This document shows, one piece after another, positions 23,201 through 34,822 of a stretch of DNA of 64,000 nt. Origin of the DNA: Setophaga petechia (Eukaryota > Chordata > Aves > Passeriformes > Parulidae); the NCBI GenBank assembly GCA_024362935.1, contig JANCRA010000010.1, positions 8,920,501-8,984,500 on the forward strand. Reading direction: 5' to 3'. The notes under the pieces are model-generated. The model did not search any database and was not told the origin of the DNA. It worked only from the letters and a program-made list of their open reading frames with translations. Position numbers and translations under genes: made by a program. Position 1 is the stretch's first letter. Each line of letters begins with the position of its first letter.

Positions 23201-26200
23201 CTGTAGATTTCTAGTTGGCATATATGGGTTTTATGTAAATTTGAAAAGCTTTAACACCTCTGAAAAGAGATAGAAGGATATTTTTATCAATAACTTCAGC
23301 ACTGTAATTATTTGGCAGCTAAATGTCAAGAATTATCTGTGCCCCAAAATTAACTTGGGCATGCTAGAAGCAACTCTTGCTTTTTAAAGATTTTCCTTAG
23401 CGTAGGAACAGCAAATTATGGCAGCTGTACTGAACCTGTGGGATCAGCCCCTTGATCTTGACTCTAACACTGGCCAGTTGAAGATATCTAGGGAACAAAA
23501 TAAACGCCCAGTACTGGATCCAGTAATCCTCAGCTTGAGAATGTTGAGCTATTGGTAAGGCCTTTGTGTTCAGTGGTCTTAGATGAGACAGTTCACATCA
23601 CAATTTGTAATTCACACCATACTTTGTTTAAATGCTTTGAGAGAATATAATCTGGCCATTGTGCTTGATTGTTATAATTTTGATTCTAAAGATGCTTCAG
23701 CAGAGACAAATATTCCAACATCTTGCCTAGTAAAAAACCTTCTGTTGTGGAGCAGTCTCCAACTCACCTGTGATTTTTTTGTTTGTTACTCTTTCTATTT
23801 CTCTTTAACAAGCTATTTTTCCTTTTATATCACTGTAGTAGATATTTTTCTCTTCTGTCAGGAAGTAAAACTTAAGAATGCAGTGATTGCTGTGAAGGTA
23901 TTGTTCAGAAAAAATGTTTTGAATTGGAAAATATCATGACACAATGACTTTTTGGTTCCTTGGAAGGATGATCTGAGGCGCTGTCATGTACACTGTGTGA
24001 CACTGGAGTATTACATCAGATTGAGTCTGACCCAGTATTTACCAAGTAGTGATCTGGGTTAACAGAATGTTGTTGGGCTTTTTTCCTGCCTGTGAAGCAT
24101 TTATAGTCTCATTTACTGTGTAGTGGATAGATACTATTTAATCAGGATCAGATACTGTTTTTGATGGAATATTTTCTGTTAGCAGATGCCTTGTAAAAAC
24201 TGTATTCAATAAATAGTGTTTTCTCTCTTTATTGTATTGCTTATTTAGGCAAATAAGCTTTGAAGTTCAAAGTAGTCAAAGTTTTCTTTGTCAGATTTTA
24301 AACAGAAGCCAACAACAAATTTGATCCCTATACCAATCTCATTTTCCTCCCTCAGCTACACCTCCAATTTAAGGTACATTTTGGATATGGCAACTAAACC
24401 CCAACACTTCATGTTCTGTGCTGCTGAGATTCTGAATTGTAGTGGTGTTTCTGGTATAATGGAGAGGTTGGTAAGAAAGGTGCATTTTGAAGAAGTGTAG
24501 CAGCTGTGATAATAATACATCTGCTTTTTTACCACAAGTAAACAGAATATGCATGTGGAACTTAAAACATCATTTCAGGCTGTGTCAGCTGTGCCTTTCA
24601 GATCTTACACTGCCACAAGTTTCTCATTTTGATTCAAACATTTCATTGTAGCACTTCTGAGTAATTTCTTTGGTAGAAGTTAGAGCCAGTCGACTCTAGT
24701 AATGACTTCAGGTAAATCAGCTTATCTGCTGATATTTAAATATAATTTCTGTACATTATTGGCAATAACACATTACATATTGCCTACACATAATGCTGGC
24801 TCAGAACACTGTTGCTAAGTTTAGTGTTGCATGCAGTATTTCTCATTAAAGTGTATCACAGTATTATAAATATCTTTCTAGTTTATGTGTTAGTAAATAG
24901 AAACATATTCTGTATCATGCTGCCATGAACTTATTCACATTCTCTGGAGTTTTCTGTGAAGAAGGGAGCCAGTAGTGAATGGAGTAAACTATAGAATGTC
25001 CAAACAATTTTCTCAAATCAAAATGTGTGGTGGACACAACTATCTCTTGCTCTATTTTCTTGTCCCAAGATTTTAGTCTAATTTTATATCATAACTGACT
25101 GATTTACAGTTTTCCTGAAAACAAATTGCTGTTACCAGATTACTGAGTGAACATGTATATACAAAAAAAATCAATAACCTTCTTAGTGTTGAAAGATGGT
25201 GAAAAAAGCTGCTGATTCTAAGTGAAGTAGGAGGAAAACACGGTGGGACTGAAATTGGTTGACAGTTGACACCAGCAACATCATCAGCTGTTGTAGTGTC
25301 TTCATCACCTGATGAATGGTGAATTAGTCAATCAAGTGAGCATGGAAGTATCTAGGAGAAAATAAGACATTGTACTTAAACGGCTGAAAACCAGTTCAGT
25401 TGAAATTACATAGTGTGAAAATGTGTTTGCTTGTTTTGTTTGGAAAGCTCTCCTCGCTCTTCATTTCCTAAAAATAAAAATCTTTGTAGAAGTCTTGAAG
25501 GCAGGAAAGGGAAGGTATTTCAACCCTGATTCATAAAGCTCTTCTTTTCCCAGTCCTGCAGGAGATGATGATGACAGCAATAACATCACACTTCTGTTTT
25601 CCAGTGAGATTGACTAAGGTCTCTTTATGAGGTGTGAACTGATGGAATGTTTATAATTATTCATCAGAAGAGGTTTGGGGTCATGTTCAGGTGTGTTTTT
25701 CATTATGATGATGCTAGCTTTTCTAGTAGGAGCACTTCAGTAAGGAGGAATGGAAATTCTTCTGGGGGGCAGCCTTCATTATCAGGGCCTTTGGGCCAAA
25801 TGTTGTCTGTCTGCACTGCTGCATTGGTGTTAATAAATATCCAGCCAAGATATGAAAAGAGGCATTGTCCTCTTAGTGAATACAGATGATTCCACTGTAA
25901 CTCTTCTCCTGGCTTGTCCAGCAGTTCTGTTAGCCTTCAGGTCTCCTAGATGCTAAGAAGGGGTGGACTGCAAATTTATTTCTTCTGAAATTTCTGTTAT
26001 GCAGAACCTTTCAGTTAAATGATTGAGAACTTTATTCCCTTGCAATAAACTGGGGAAGCTGACAACAAGCAAAGAATACAGTCTGAGAGCATGGCTCTGT
26101 CAAATTGTTAACTTCAAATTCTTCCAAACTCTAGGAGCTAAAACTGTGGGATTTTTTTTTTGGGGACAGTTGGTGCATAGCTCCAAGCATTCTTTCCTTT

Positions 26201-27090
26201 GTCTTAATTGTTTAATGCAACTCAAATTTTAAGTGGGAGATTGTTCTACTCCCTTGAAAAGAGCTCTCTTTAGCTGCTGCTGCTGAAGTATGTAGTAATC
26301 AGTACAGTAAAGATGAAGCTATGTTACAGGAATTTCTTTTTCCATTAGATGCTTTTGGATCACTGATAAGAACTTCCACGAGTTCCCAAAGGAGAATCTG
26401 TCTCCAAGTGGTGCAGATTCCTAAGGAGCCATCTCATGAGCAGCTCCATTGCTTGTGTAAGGTCAGCAGGCTCAGTGAGGAGTATCTGTCACAGATCCTC
26501 TCAGCTGAGCTTTGTGGCTTTTTCTGTAAATTTACTTGTTTCTACATGCACATCTCTTAGGGGGCAGGACAGGGATCAGGGAGCTCCCTGGGTCTGTTTG
26601 CTATGCCCACACTGTCAGGGTGCAGGACTTGGGCAAAATAATATTGGCATGATGCAGTTTGAAAGGAAGTTTCTATGCAGGATAGGATGCTTACACATTT
26701 CAGTTGCTCTTTGGGGGTCTCTGTGGGAAAGGCCCCAAAATGAGCTCCCCACAGGGCAGGTTGGGAGGAGCTGGTCATGGTTTTCCTGCTCTTCACAGGT
26801 CACAGGCTTCCAGCTGGAGATGGGTGAGCAAACTGGAGCCTGATAGTGGGGTGTTCTCCTTCAGCACCATCTCATCTCCTCCTGTGGTGGGGATAAGGGG
26901 ATGGGGCTCAGCTGCTAAATGGGGTCTAAGGGAACCACAGATGCTTGCTGCGTTTGTGCTGGCAGCCTGCAGTGATGGTGATGCCTGCTGAGATAAACAT
27001 TTTGCAAAGCAGGCATCAATAATCTTTACAGCACGATGGACTGTTAATGTTGGGATCTCATTTTGACCAGAAACAGGGAAAATGTGGTAG
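20276..27090 (+). other. CACNA1D: CACNA1D intron 3, part 2
   Basis: No exon or gene was recognised. There is a T14 run at 20487-20500. GC content rises in 21060-21370 and 26380-27000, which accounts for the longer open frames there. Nothing resembling the Cav1.3 IS2 exon was seen. Confidence 0.65.
20487..20500 (+). repeat. Poly-T run (T14)
   Basis: This is a simple homopolymer followed by a short G run. Confidence 0.8.
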
Positions 27091-27150
27091 GCAGGGTGGA
27101 ACTAGATGGTCTTAAGGGCCCCTTCCAACCCAAACCATTCTATGATACTG
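27091..27150 (+). mobile_element. CR1 LINE 3'-terminal fragment
   Basis: The 60-base remnant reads GGTGGAACTAGATGGTCTT, then GGGCCCCTTCCAACCCAAAC and CATTCTATGATACTG. This matches the avian CR1 3' end with its terminal ATTCTATGAT-type repeat. It is in sense orientation to CACNA1D and is severely 5'-truncated, as is typical for CR1 copies. Confidence 0.85.
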
Positions 27151-30100
27151 TGGAGGTGCAGGAAAATGAGGAAATAAATTCTGGAAGCCAGACACCATTT
27201 TTCAGTCATATAAATTAGTGTGTTTGATAGCACTTTTATATTTCTATTCTGTGTTTTTGTTTTCTGTCAGCCTCCAAAATGCAGGTTAGTGCAACTTTTG
27301 AAGCTGATACTGTAATTTTTATATAGTACAACTCATCCTCTTTTTTTTTGAAGTAGAAAGTTATTCTGTGCTGAAGGCTGATGTCTGTAATAGTTTGTGT
27401 ACTTGTGAGAAAAGCCTTTTCATTTTAGCTCATCACTCAGCTGTACCTCTCTTTTTTATCTTCAGATGGAGACAACAGCTGGGAGAGGCGTGCTCTGGGT
27501 TGCTTTCACTGCTGAAAGCTTTCATTGCTTTCATTGCTAAATACTTCAAAAATCATTAAAGAGAGGGCTCTTTCATGCTGAGGAAAAGTCCTTTTTTGTT
27601 GCCTGTCTTCCATAAAAGTGTAGAAGGTTTAGTGTGTCTCTTTACCATTAGCTATCTGTTGCAGGTGTGCTGACTACCTCTGGAAGAATAAGGCAGCAGC
27701 TTTTAGGGTTATTCTCAGCTACCATAATGTCACTTTATCTCTTGTTGTGCACAGTGAGCTTGGACTCAAACCCTGTGCATTAATCCAGTTTTGTCTGGGG
27801 TGTAGAGGGGGAAGGAAATAGCCAAGTCTTTAGTGGATACTTTATGTGGAATTAGCATTAAAGTCATATGCACTAAACCCCCTGGTGAATATAGAATTCA
27901 TTTATCTGAAATTGTAGTCTCAAAGCTTCTCTCTTTGGACCAGAACACTTTCAAAATTTGATTTTGGTCATAATTTTGATCCATATGAAGATTTTCTGGA
28001 TAGCTTGTAAAAATATATCAGGTTTCTATAGCTAGATGTCTGTTTTGTATTGTCAAAATCTGTTAAAGGCTGGGTTATACAAAGTCAAGATGTTTATATG
28101 TGTTCTGTGATTCTTTCTTTGGGTCTTTTTTCTAAAAATAGATTTTTAATACGACCTTTACTCCACACTAGTGTCATGGAGCTTGCTTGCTACTTCAGTT
28201 GCTTTATGGAACATTCTTAGGCAAAAATGTGTTGTGATATAATAATTTATTTTCATAATTAATTTTGATATTTTAGACAATGACTGCACACAGCAAATTA
28301 GGGCAATAATATGTTGAATTCAACATGAGGTTTTGTAATTTGCAAAAGGGAACTCATGACTGGAAGTTCATAAAGCAAGTGCTTTTATGTTGTAGTCCAT
28401 TCTAAAATAAATGATTGAGGATTTAAAAAGTCACTAGTAAATTCATATTTGAAATATTAATTTCTGTCTTAGTGGTTTAGTCTTCAATTTGCAAGCTGAT
28501 TTCAGCTCTCCAGCTGTGATAAGGATGTGGTTCATCACCTTTCAACAGCTGAGGTGTCAATGTTTTCAGTGGGTTTCAGTCCCTGAACTTGCAGTTAGGG
28601 TAAGGGGGAATAGAAAGATATTGGAATGTGGATGCTTGATTGACAGTGGAGACAGGGCACAGGAATGGTGTTGTATCATTTAATCTGTCTTTTATTAAGA
28701 ATGTTGCCAGGCTCAAGGTGTAAATGCTTTCTGATTATAGTGTTGAATTTGCTCTTGGACTTTTAGGATTTTTCAATCATGTAATTGTAGATTTCAGGTG
28801 TTGAGCTGTGCCACATAGGGTGGATTTGTGTACACGTAACTTAGGGGTCCCAGTTTTGTTTTGCTCACTGACATTTCCTAACTATTTTTTGCTATTTGAT
28901 TTATTTCTGATTGGTGATATTTATATAAATTATGGTACTCCTCTCCTTGAGTTTGAAACTAGTAATGATTGTTTGGCTGAAAAAGCAGTTCACTTGCTAA
29001 TGCAATGAAGCTGTGAGAATGGGAGCCCTGTTGTGTTTTTGGAGAGTGACTCTTCTGGAAAAGTGGAGGTTGGGACTAAGAAGGGCCAGCAGGAGAATTC
29101 TACTGCCTGTACAGCCAGGGAATCTCATGTCCAGAGCCTCAGGGACATTAAAAATGATTAAAAATGATCCACATTAAATTTCCCTGCCGAACAGAGGACA
29201 GAGCCTATAAATGGCTGATAAGGAATTAGGGGTGATAGAGGTGAGGCTGACACAGTTATTTGTGAATGAATTCAGAGCAAGCTGAATGTATTGATTCCAA
29301 CCTAACATTCTTACTAAAGCTAAATTTGTGCCTGGATACTTGGTGAGAACTGTGTTTAATATTCTTGGGTATGAAAGTCAAGTCTTTAATAAACTTGGAT
29401 ATTTTGTTCAGTGCCTGGGCAATGTCCCAGTTCATGACGCTGTTGAAATGAAAATGTTTTTAATGAGTAGTGTTGAAAGGCACAGCAGAGATCTTAATAT
29501 TGATAGTATTTAAGTATTAATCAGGAACAGGGCACGTAGTGGGAAGTAACTATGTTCTTACATAAACTTTGTTAGTTTGATATGACAAGAGGTGGTTTAT
29601 TTTGATGTTAAGACCTGGATTGATTCCATTTGTAGTCATATAAACTAAGGGTTTATTCAGGAAATGTCTACATACAAAAATATTTTCCTCTTGTCTGAAC
29701 TAAGTTGTTGTTGGTGTTGGCTTTTTTAACCATTGTAATTCAATTTAAAAGGCTGAGATGGGCCTGCATAGATTTGGGTTACTTTGTAAAAATATCCCAT
29801 TTGTGCTATAAAGCATTTATGGGGACAGTGAAGCGACTCCTCTGACTTCACTGTTTGATGTGGAGTTACTTGAACAGCAAGGAAGGGGGGTACCCTTCAG
29901 GAGGGTAAATGGATATTGTACCAGTAAAGTTTCCACACGTGGATGATTCAGGAATGCAATCTGGAGTTTCATAGCTGAGAAACCAGGGACATGCAAGGAT
30001 TTTGATTAGCAGTGAGGAGGACTACTTATTAAATTCCTGGCTTCCTGTTTTGATTTTGGCAAACTAAATGACCATATATTGATTCAATTGTTCTTCTGGG

Positions 30101-32218
30101 GCTGAGGAGGAAAGCACAGAAAGAAAAAAACCCATTAAATTTTGGAAAACCCTAAATATTTCCAAAACATTCAGAATTGTTGAAAAGGTTAGGACTTATT
30201 TGCATTATGAATATTATAAATACAAATGTTACATAAAGCATTTATGATTGCATATTCAGAAAAACTGTCTTATGGAAGGCCTTACTTCTTTTTCTGAAAT
30301 CCAAATGCTTCTAAAATTTAACATGACCTTTAGCTGGAAAAGTAGAATAACATTGGCAAAGGTGGGATAAATGGCTTTTGTATAAACTCATGGAGACGTT
30401 TTAGAAACCTGTTAAGACTGATGTTCAGATTTGAAGCCAAGTTTAATTATACATATGAAATGTTATAAGTAGTTTTAAAAATGTATTGAATTTTATTAGA
30501 AACCAGATTCATCATTAGGTCTTGTCTCCTCTTCCCTGCTGGAGGGAACTTGTTCTCCTGTTTCCCAGAGCTGTCACTGTGGTTCTTCCCTACCCTCATG
30601 TTTCAAAGTGAGTTAATTGAAATAGTTTTAATAATAAGCCTCACTTCTTTTTCTAAACTAAGCAGAGATGAAGAGCTGAGAATAAACTGAACGGGGTTCT
30701 CCTTTCTGCTCTTCAGCTGTATCCAGATGTTTGCCCACAGTTTCATTTCCAAATTTGACATACAATATTGGCAGCTTTTCCCCTCTGTGAGGGATTCTGC
30801 AACCAGAATCTGCCTCCTTTTGTTGGAAGCACAGGAGGGGAGAGGGTTTGGGAGCTTTGTTATCACACAGCAGCAGGGACTGCACCAAAGCAGGCAGAAG
30901 TACCCAAGCAGGGGGCTTGCATGAGATTTCACATGATGGATTGCAGTCTACAGTTTCCCAATACATTTACAATGGCATTGGAATGCTGGTCCTTCAGTTG
31001 TGGAGTGATGCAATTTCAGAATGAGTGAAGAAAAAGAACTAAAATTCTGGGAATGGAAACCCAGGTTTTCTTGTTTGTTTTTGTTTTGCCCTCTGTGGAC
31101 TGTTTGTTTTGTGGATAAATGGTACTCACATTAGCACATGGCCAAAATGTTAATTGTACTGGTTCAGGTAATTCAGAATTAATGTCTCTTTTTATGCTTC
31201 AATGCATTTTCAGAGTGGAAGCCTTAATACATACATGAGCATGCAGCATTTGGTAACAAGACATTATTATCAATTTGTTAAGCACACAGATGGTACCTTT
31301 AATGCCATACAAGGCATGAAGAGACATGTTGCCAAGTTCTTATTTTAGTTATACTGATTGTGACTATAATTCTGCCGTTCTAGAATTATATCTGAATTTA
31401 GTCCTGGCTTTGGGAGGAAAAAATAAACATAGCAGCTGAAAAATAGTGTCTTTTCCCCCTTTACCCAAGACCCAATTCACAGAGATGATTTAATTATTGA
31501 ATTTAATTTATCCTGTAGTGAAAAATACTTGAAACATACATGCAATGAAGTGAATTCAAGTCTCTTTTTTGGGGGCTTTATATTAATTTTATTTGATTTC
31601 TGCATTATTCAGCATGTGAGGTTTCCAGTTAGGAGCAGCTTCTCTATTTTGGTATTTTTAAAGGTAAGCTGACAAATGCCTATAACAGCCTGCATACTGT
31701 GACAAGTGTGGATGTCATTTAAAGCATGTTGTGTCAAGCTGCTGTTACCTCAAAGAGCAGAGTGCTGTGCCAGTAACAGAGCATCTGCTCTCTGTTGACA
31801 TTGTCAGAGGTTGAGGTCAGTAATGGTATTATGATCTCCTGTCTCCGTAGCAAAGAGCAGGGGAAAGCTTTTCTGTCTCTAACGTGGTTTGTGAGCTGTG
31901 TTTGCCACCACTGACGTGTCTGATTACAAAAAGCTGCTGTTTGTAGTTTCCTTAGGTGAATTTGCACGTTGGTTTTACTGCTCTCTCAGAGATCTGAGAG
32001 CTCCTAGTCTGATCATAAAATGTAAAAGGTGTTGTCAGACACTTGTGGTGAGCTGGATGTCTTTGATCATCAGGGTAACTCTCTCATCTTTGTAGTGTGG
32101 GCCTTGGGAATAGAGATCTGTGCTCACAAAGATTCTATCACAGAGGTGACAGCGCTGGGTATTGCAGAGGAGCACTTGGGAGGGCTTAGATGGCATCAGG
32201 GAGCTGCTCAGGAAATCC
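27151..32218 (+). other. CACNA1D: CACNA1D intron 3, part 3
   Basis: This is AT-rich intron without any recognised exon, repeat family or RNA gene. Confidence 0.65.
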
Positions 32219-32383
32219 AGGTTCCAGAGTACCCAGGAGATCCTTGCACAGCTGATGGCTAACATGTGGTGCAGGTATCTGTCCTGACAGTTTTAAGGCA
32301 ATAACCTTGATTTGCTTCAGAGAGATCCAGAGATGAACAGAACAGCTGAGTCTTAGATACCCTCAGATTGCTTACTTGAGTGT
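32219..32383 (+). repeat. Direct repeat copy A (165 bp)
   Basis: This segment, beginning AGGTTCCAGAGTACCCAGGA, recurs at 34658-34822 in the same orientation. The two copies align without gaps at an offset of 2,439 bases. By eye about 11 positions differ, which is near 93% identity. It matches no transposon family I recognise. It may be a local segmental duplication or two copies of an undescribed dispersed repeat. Confidence 0.9.
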
Positions 32384-34236
32384 AGAGGTACAATGTGGTC
32401 AGTGTGAGTAGAGCCTCATGTGCAGCAAAAAGGGATGTGATCAACTGTTGCTGTTCTTGTCTTGTTTTAGTGATATTTTGCTGATGCAGCAGAGCTGTGG
32501 TCAAAGCAAATCACACACAAAAAATGTGCTTTGCTGGTCTTGTTTTGCTGGTGCTTCTGGAGGAAAGGAAACCTAAATATGTTTCTGTACCAATGAAAGC
32601 ATTGCTAGTAATGCTGTACCAGAAATGAATGTGAATTTGTATCTTCTATGAAAAGCATGAGAAACTAAACTGTCCTTCCTAATGAGAAATTGTCACCAGT
32701 CTCTGCTTTGGTCTAACAACATTCTAAGTGATTTAATAGTAAACCAGAAGAGCTTTTTCATTGTCACGGTGTATTTAATTAAACAGGTTTAGGAAAAATA
32801 GGACATGAGTTTTGTGTTTAATTAAAATGTTAATTTGTAATTACAGGAGGCACATATGACCTTAAGTTATTGTGTAATAATCTGTCTCTTGTCAGATCTT
32901 GCATCTAAAATGGTGTAGTAGCAGTAACATTTCTTGTTAGAGTGGTTTTGGCAATCAAAAGCAGCTCCAGTTTGCTTTTTTGGTAATCAAAAGAGCTCTA
33001 GCAGTGTTCTTTATTAGGTAGCAAGGCACAGACTCTCTGAAACACTACCACAGGTTCCTGGCCACAGGAACCCCTTTCCCTTCCCCTGGAGAGCTGTAAG
33101 TTTTGCTGGTGTGCTGCAGCAGTGCCTGGAGAGCAGAGGTGTGTTCCCACATGACACGGGCTCACTCCTGGATGTGTAAGCAAGGTGTGCAGAGCTGGAA
33201 GGAGCCACCAGGGACCTTTTAAATACCTTGTATAATTGGGTCTTATTGATTACCCTCCACGTCCCTCTGTGCTAGGTAAGTATTTTATTACATTTGCAAT
33301 GTGGATTCGGAGGTTCTGGGGGTGTCAGGCTTTGGGCATTTTCTGTGTGTTTGTGCTGCTGAAACTTTTGCTGACTGGCAGGGCAGGGGCAATTCTCCCC
33401 TGGGACTGCAGAGCTCAGGCTTTCTTGGTGTTGCATGTGTGAGCCAGGGGCTGCTTGATGGCTTCTTTTCATTCTAGGATCTGCTTGGGGATCACTTTTA
33501 CTAGTTTGCTTGTACTTTTAGACCTTACTCTTAGGTAAGACACCACACATATACTGTATTTTGACATAAGTTATATTCTTTGCTCTCCATTGCCCTCAAA
33601 TTGATTTGTCCCACTCCAAACCAGGCATGGCTACCTGCTGTTAGAAATGGTTTTTAGAGCTAAACCAAGTGGAAGGCAGGCATCAGGTGACAGAGACAAG
33701 TTTTGGTCCAGACCCAGCTCATTGGGTACAGATCCTGTCGTTGGCAATACTGTGTTTAAATGGCTAAAATTATCTTTGTGGTGTGACAGAGAAGTCAAAG
33801 TAATCCTGAAATGCTGGTATATGAGAAGGGATTGCAATCATAAGAGTAACTTAAATTTTTTTTGTGGTTGCAAACCTGTACAGCTTCCAAAATGTTCCTC
33901 CAGGAGTTATTTTGGCAGTAAATGCTTTCCCAAAACTCTCATGTATCAGAAACTGCTTGGGACTAGTGAGGGGTGTGCATGCTCTGAGGAACACATGCTT
34001 ACAAACACTTGGAGTTGTTACTGGGTTTACAAATGTACAGCCTCCTACCATGTTACATGAATTCTTTTTCTTCTAGGAGTTATACACTGGAAATGCAGTG
34101 CCTGAGTGTGAACTGCAGAGAAAAGTTGAGAACCAATGCAGTGAGGTTGTGACTGCTGCTCCCAGATGGGCTGTGGCACTTGCTGGTGATAACACTGGAC
34201 ATGTTTTTGGGTCAGTGCCTTTGGGGACAGTTAAAT
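32384..34236 (+). other. CACNA1D: CACNA1D intron 3 between the direct repeats, part a
   Basis: No gene was recognised. A moderately GC-richer patch lies at about 33000-33470. A homeobox-like AT-rich run with several TAATTA/TTAAT words lies at 32770-32850. Confidence 0.6.
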
Positions 34237-34344
34237 ACAGGGAGGAAAAAAGGACCAGTGCTTTGTACTGACACAGGGAGGAAAAAAGGACCAGTGCTTT
34301 GTACTGACACAGGGAGGAAAAAAGGACCAGTGCTTTGTACTGAC
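34237..34344 (+). repeat. Tandem repeat, 3 x 36 bp
   Basis: Three consecutive 36-base units start at 34237, 34273 and 34309. Each begins ACAGGGAGGAAAAAAGGACC and ends TTTGTACTGAC. The copies are identical by eye. The unit length is a multiple of three, so open frames pass through on both strands, but no protein is implied. Identical copies suggest recent expansion or ongoing homogenisation. Confidence 0.95.
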
Positions 34345-34657
34345 ACACTGAGGCTGTGGTGATTCAGGAGTGGCTACGTGGGGAGGCTGATTAGAGAATG
34401 ACCCTCAGCAAGAATAGCTTGCAGCAGATAATCCTATTTCTTGCTCTTTATCTTTGTCCTGTTTCCTCAGATTTGCAGGCATATCTTCATGGCCAAATGC
34501 ATGCTGTTGGGGCTCTCTGAGGGAAATATTTTCTACCACAGCAGTGGAAATGCAATGATTAAAACTTCCTAGTTAATTATTTAAATATTAACTGGGAGCT
34601 AACTGCTAGTACAGTGAAATCTGACATGTTCAGCCTGCCTGTTCTCACTTTGAATAC
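34345..34657 (+). other. CACNA1D: Intron 3 between the tandem repeat and direct repeat copy B
   Basis: This is about 310 bases of unremarkable AT-rich intron. Nothing was recognised. Confidence 0.6.
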
Positions 34658-34822
34658 AGGTTCCAGAGTACCCAGGAGATCCTTGCACAGCTGATGGCTA
34701 ACATGTGGTGCAGGTGTCTGTCCTGACAGTTTTAAGGCAATAACTTTTATTTGCTTCAGGGAGATCCAGAGATGAATAGAACGGCTGAGTCTTAGGTACT
34801 CTCAGATTCTTTACTTGAATAT
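34658..34822 (+). repeat. Direct repeat copy B (165 bp)
   Basis: This is the second copy of the segment at 32219-32383, same strand and gap-free. Differences are substitutions only, mostly C/T and A/G transitions, in the second half. The sequence before AGG and after about 34822 is unrelated between the copies, so the boundaries are sharp. No target-site duplication or terminal inverted repeat is obvious. Confidence 0.9.

Noticed and set aside
26436..26991. Open frames of 95-135 codons
   Set aside because: The patch is moderately GC-rich, the frames overlap on both strands, and no conserved motif or splice structure is visible.
33647..34060. 137-codon open frame on the + strand
   Set aside because: It has no recognisable family and overlaps opposite-strand frames. 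A frame of this length is not surprising in 64 kb read six ways.
34073..34348. Repetitive peptide with three copies of a 12-residue unit, minus strand
   Set aside because: It is the translation of the 36-bp tandem repeat, whose length is a multiple of three. There is no other coding evidence.
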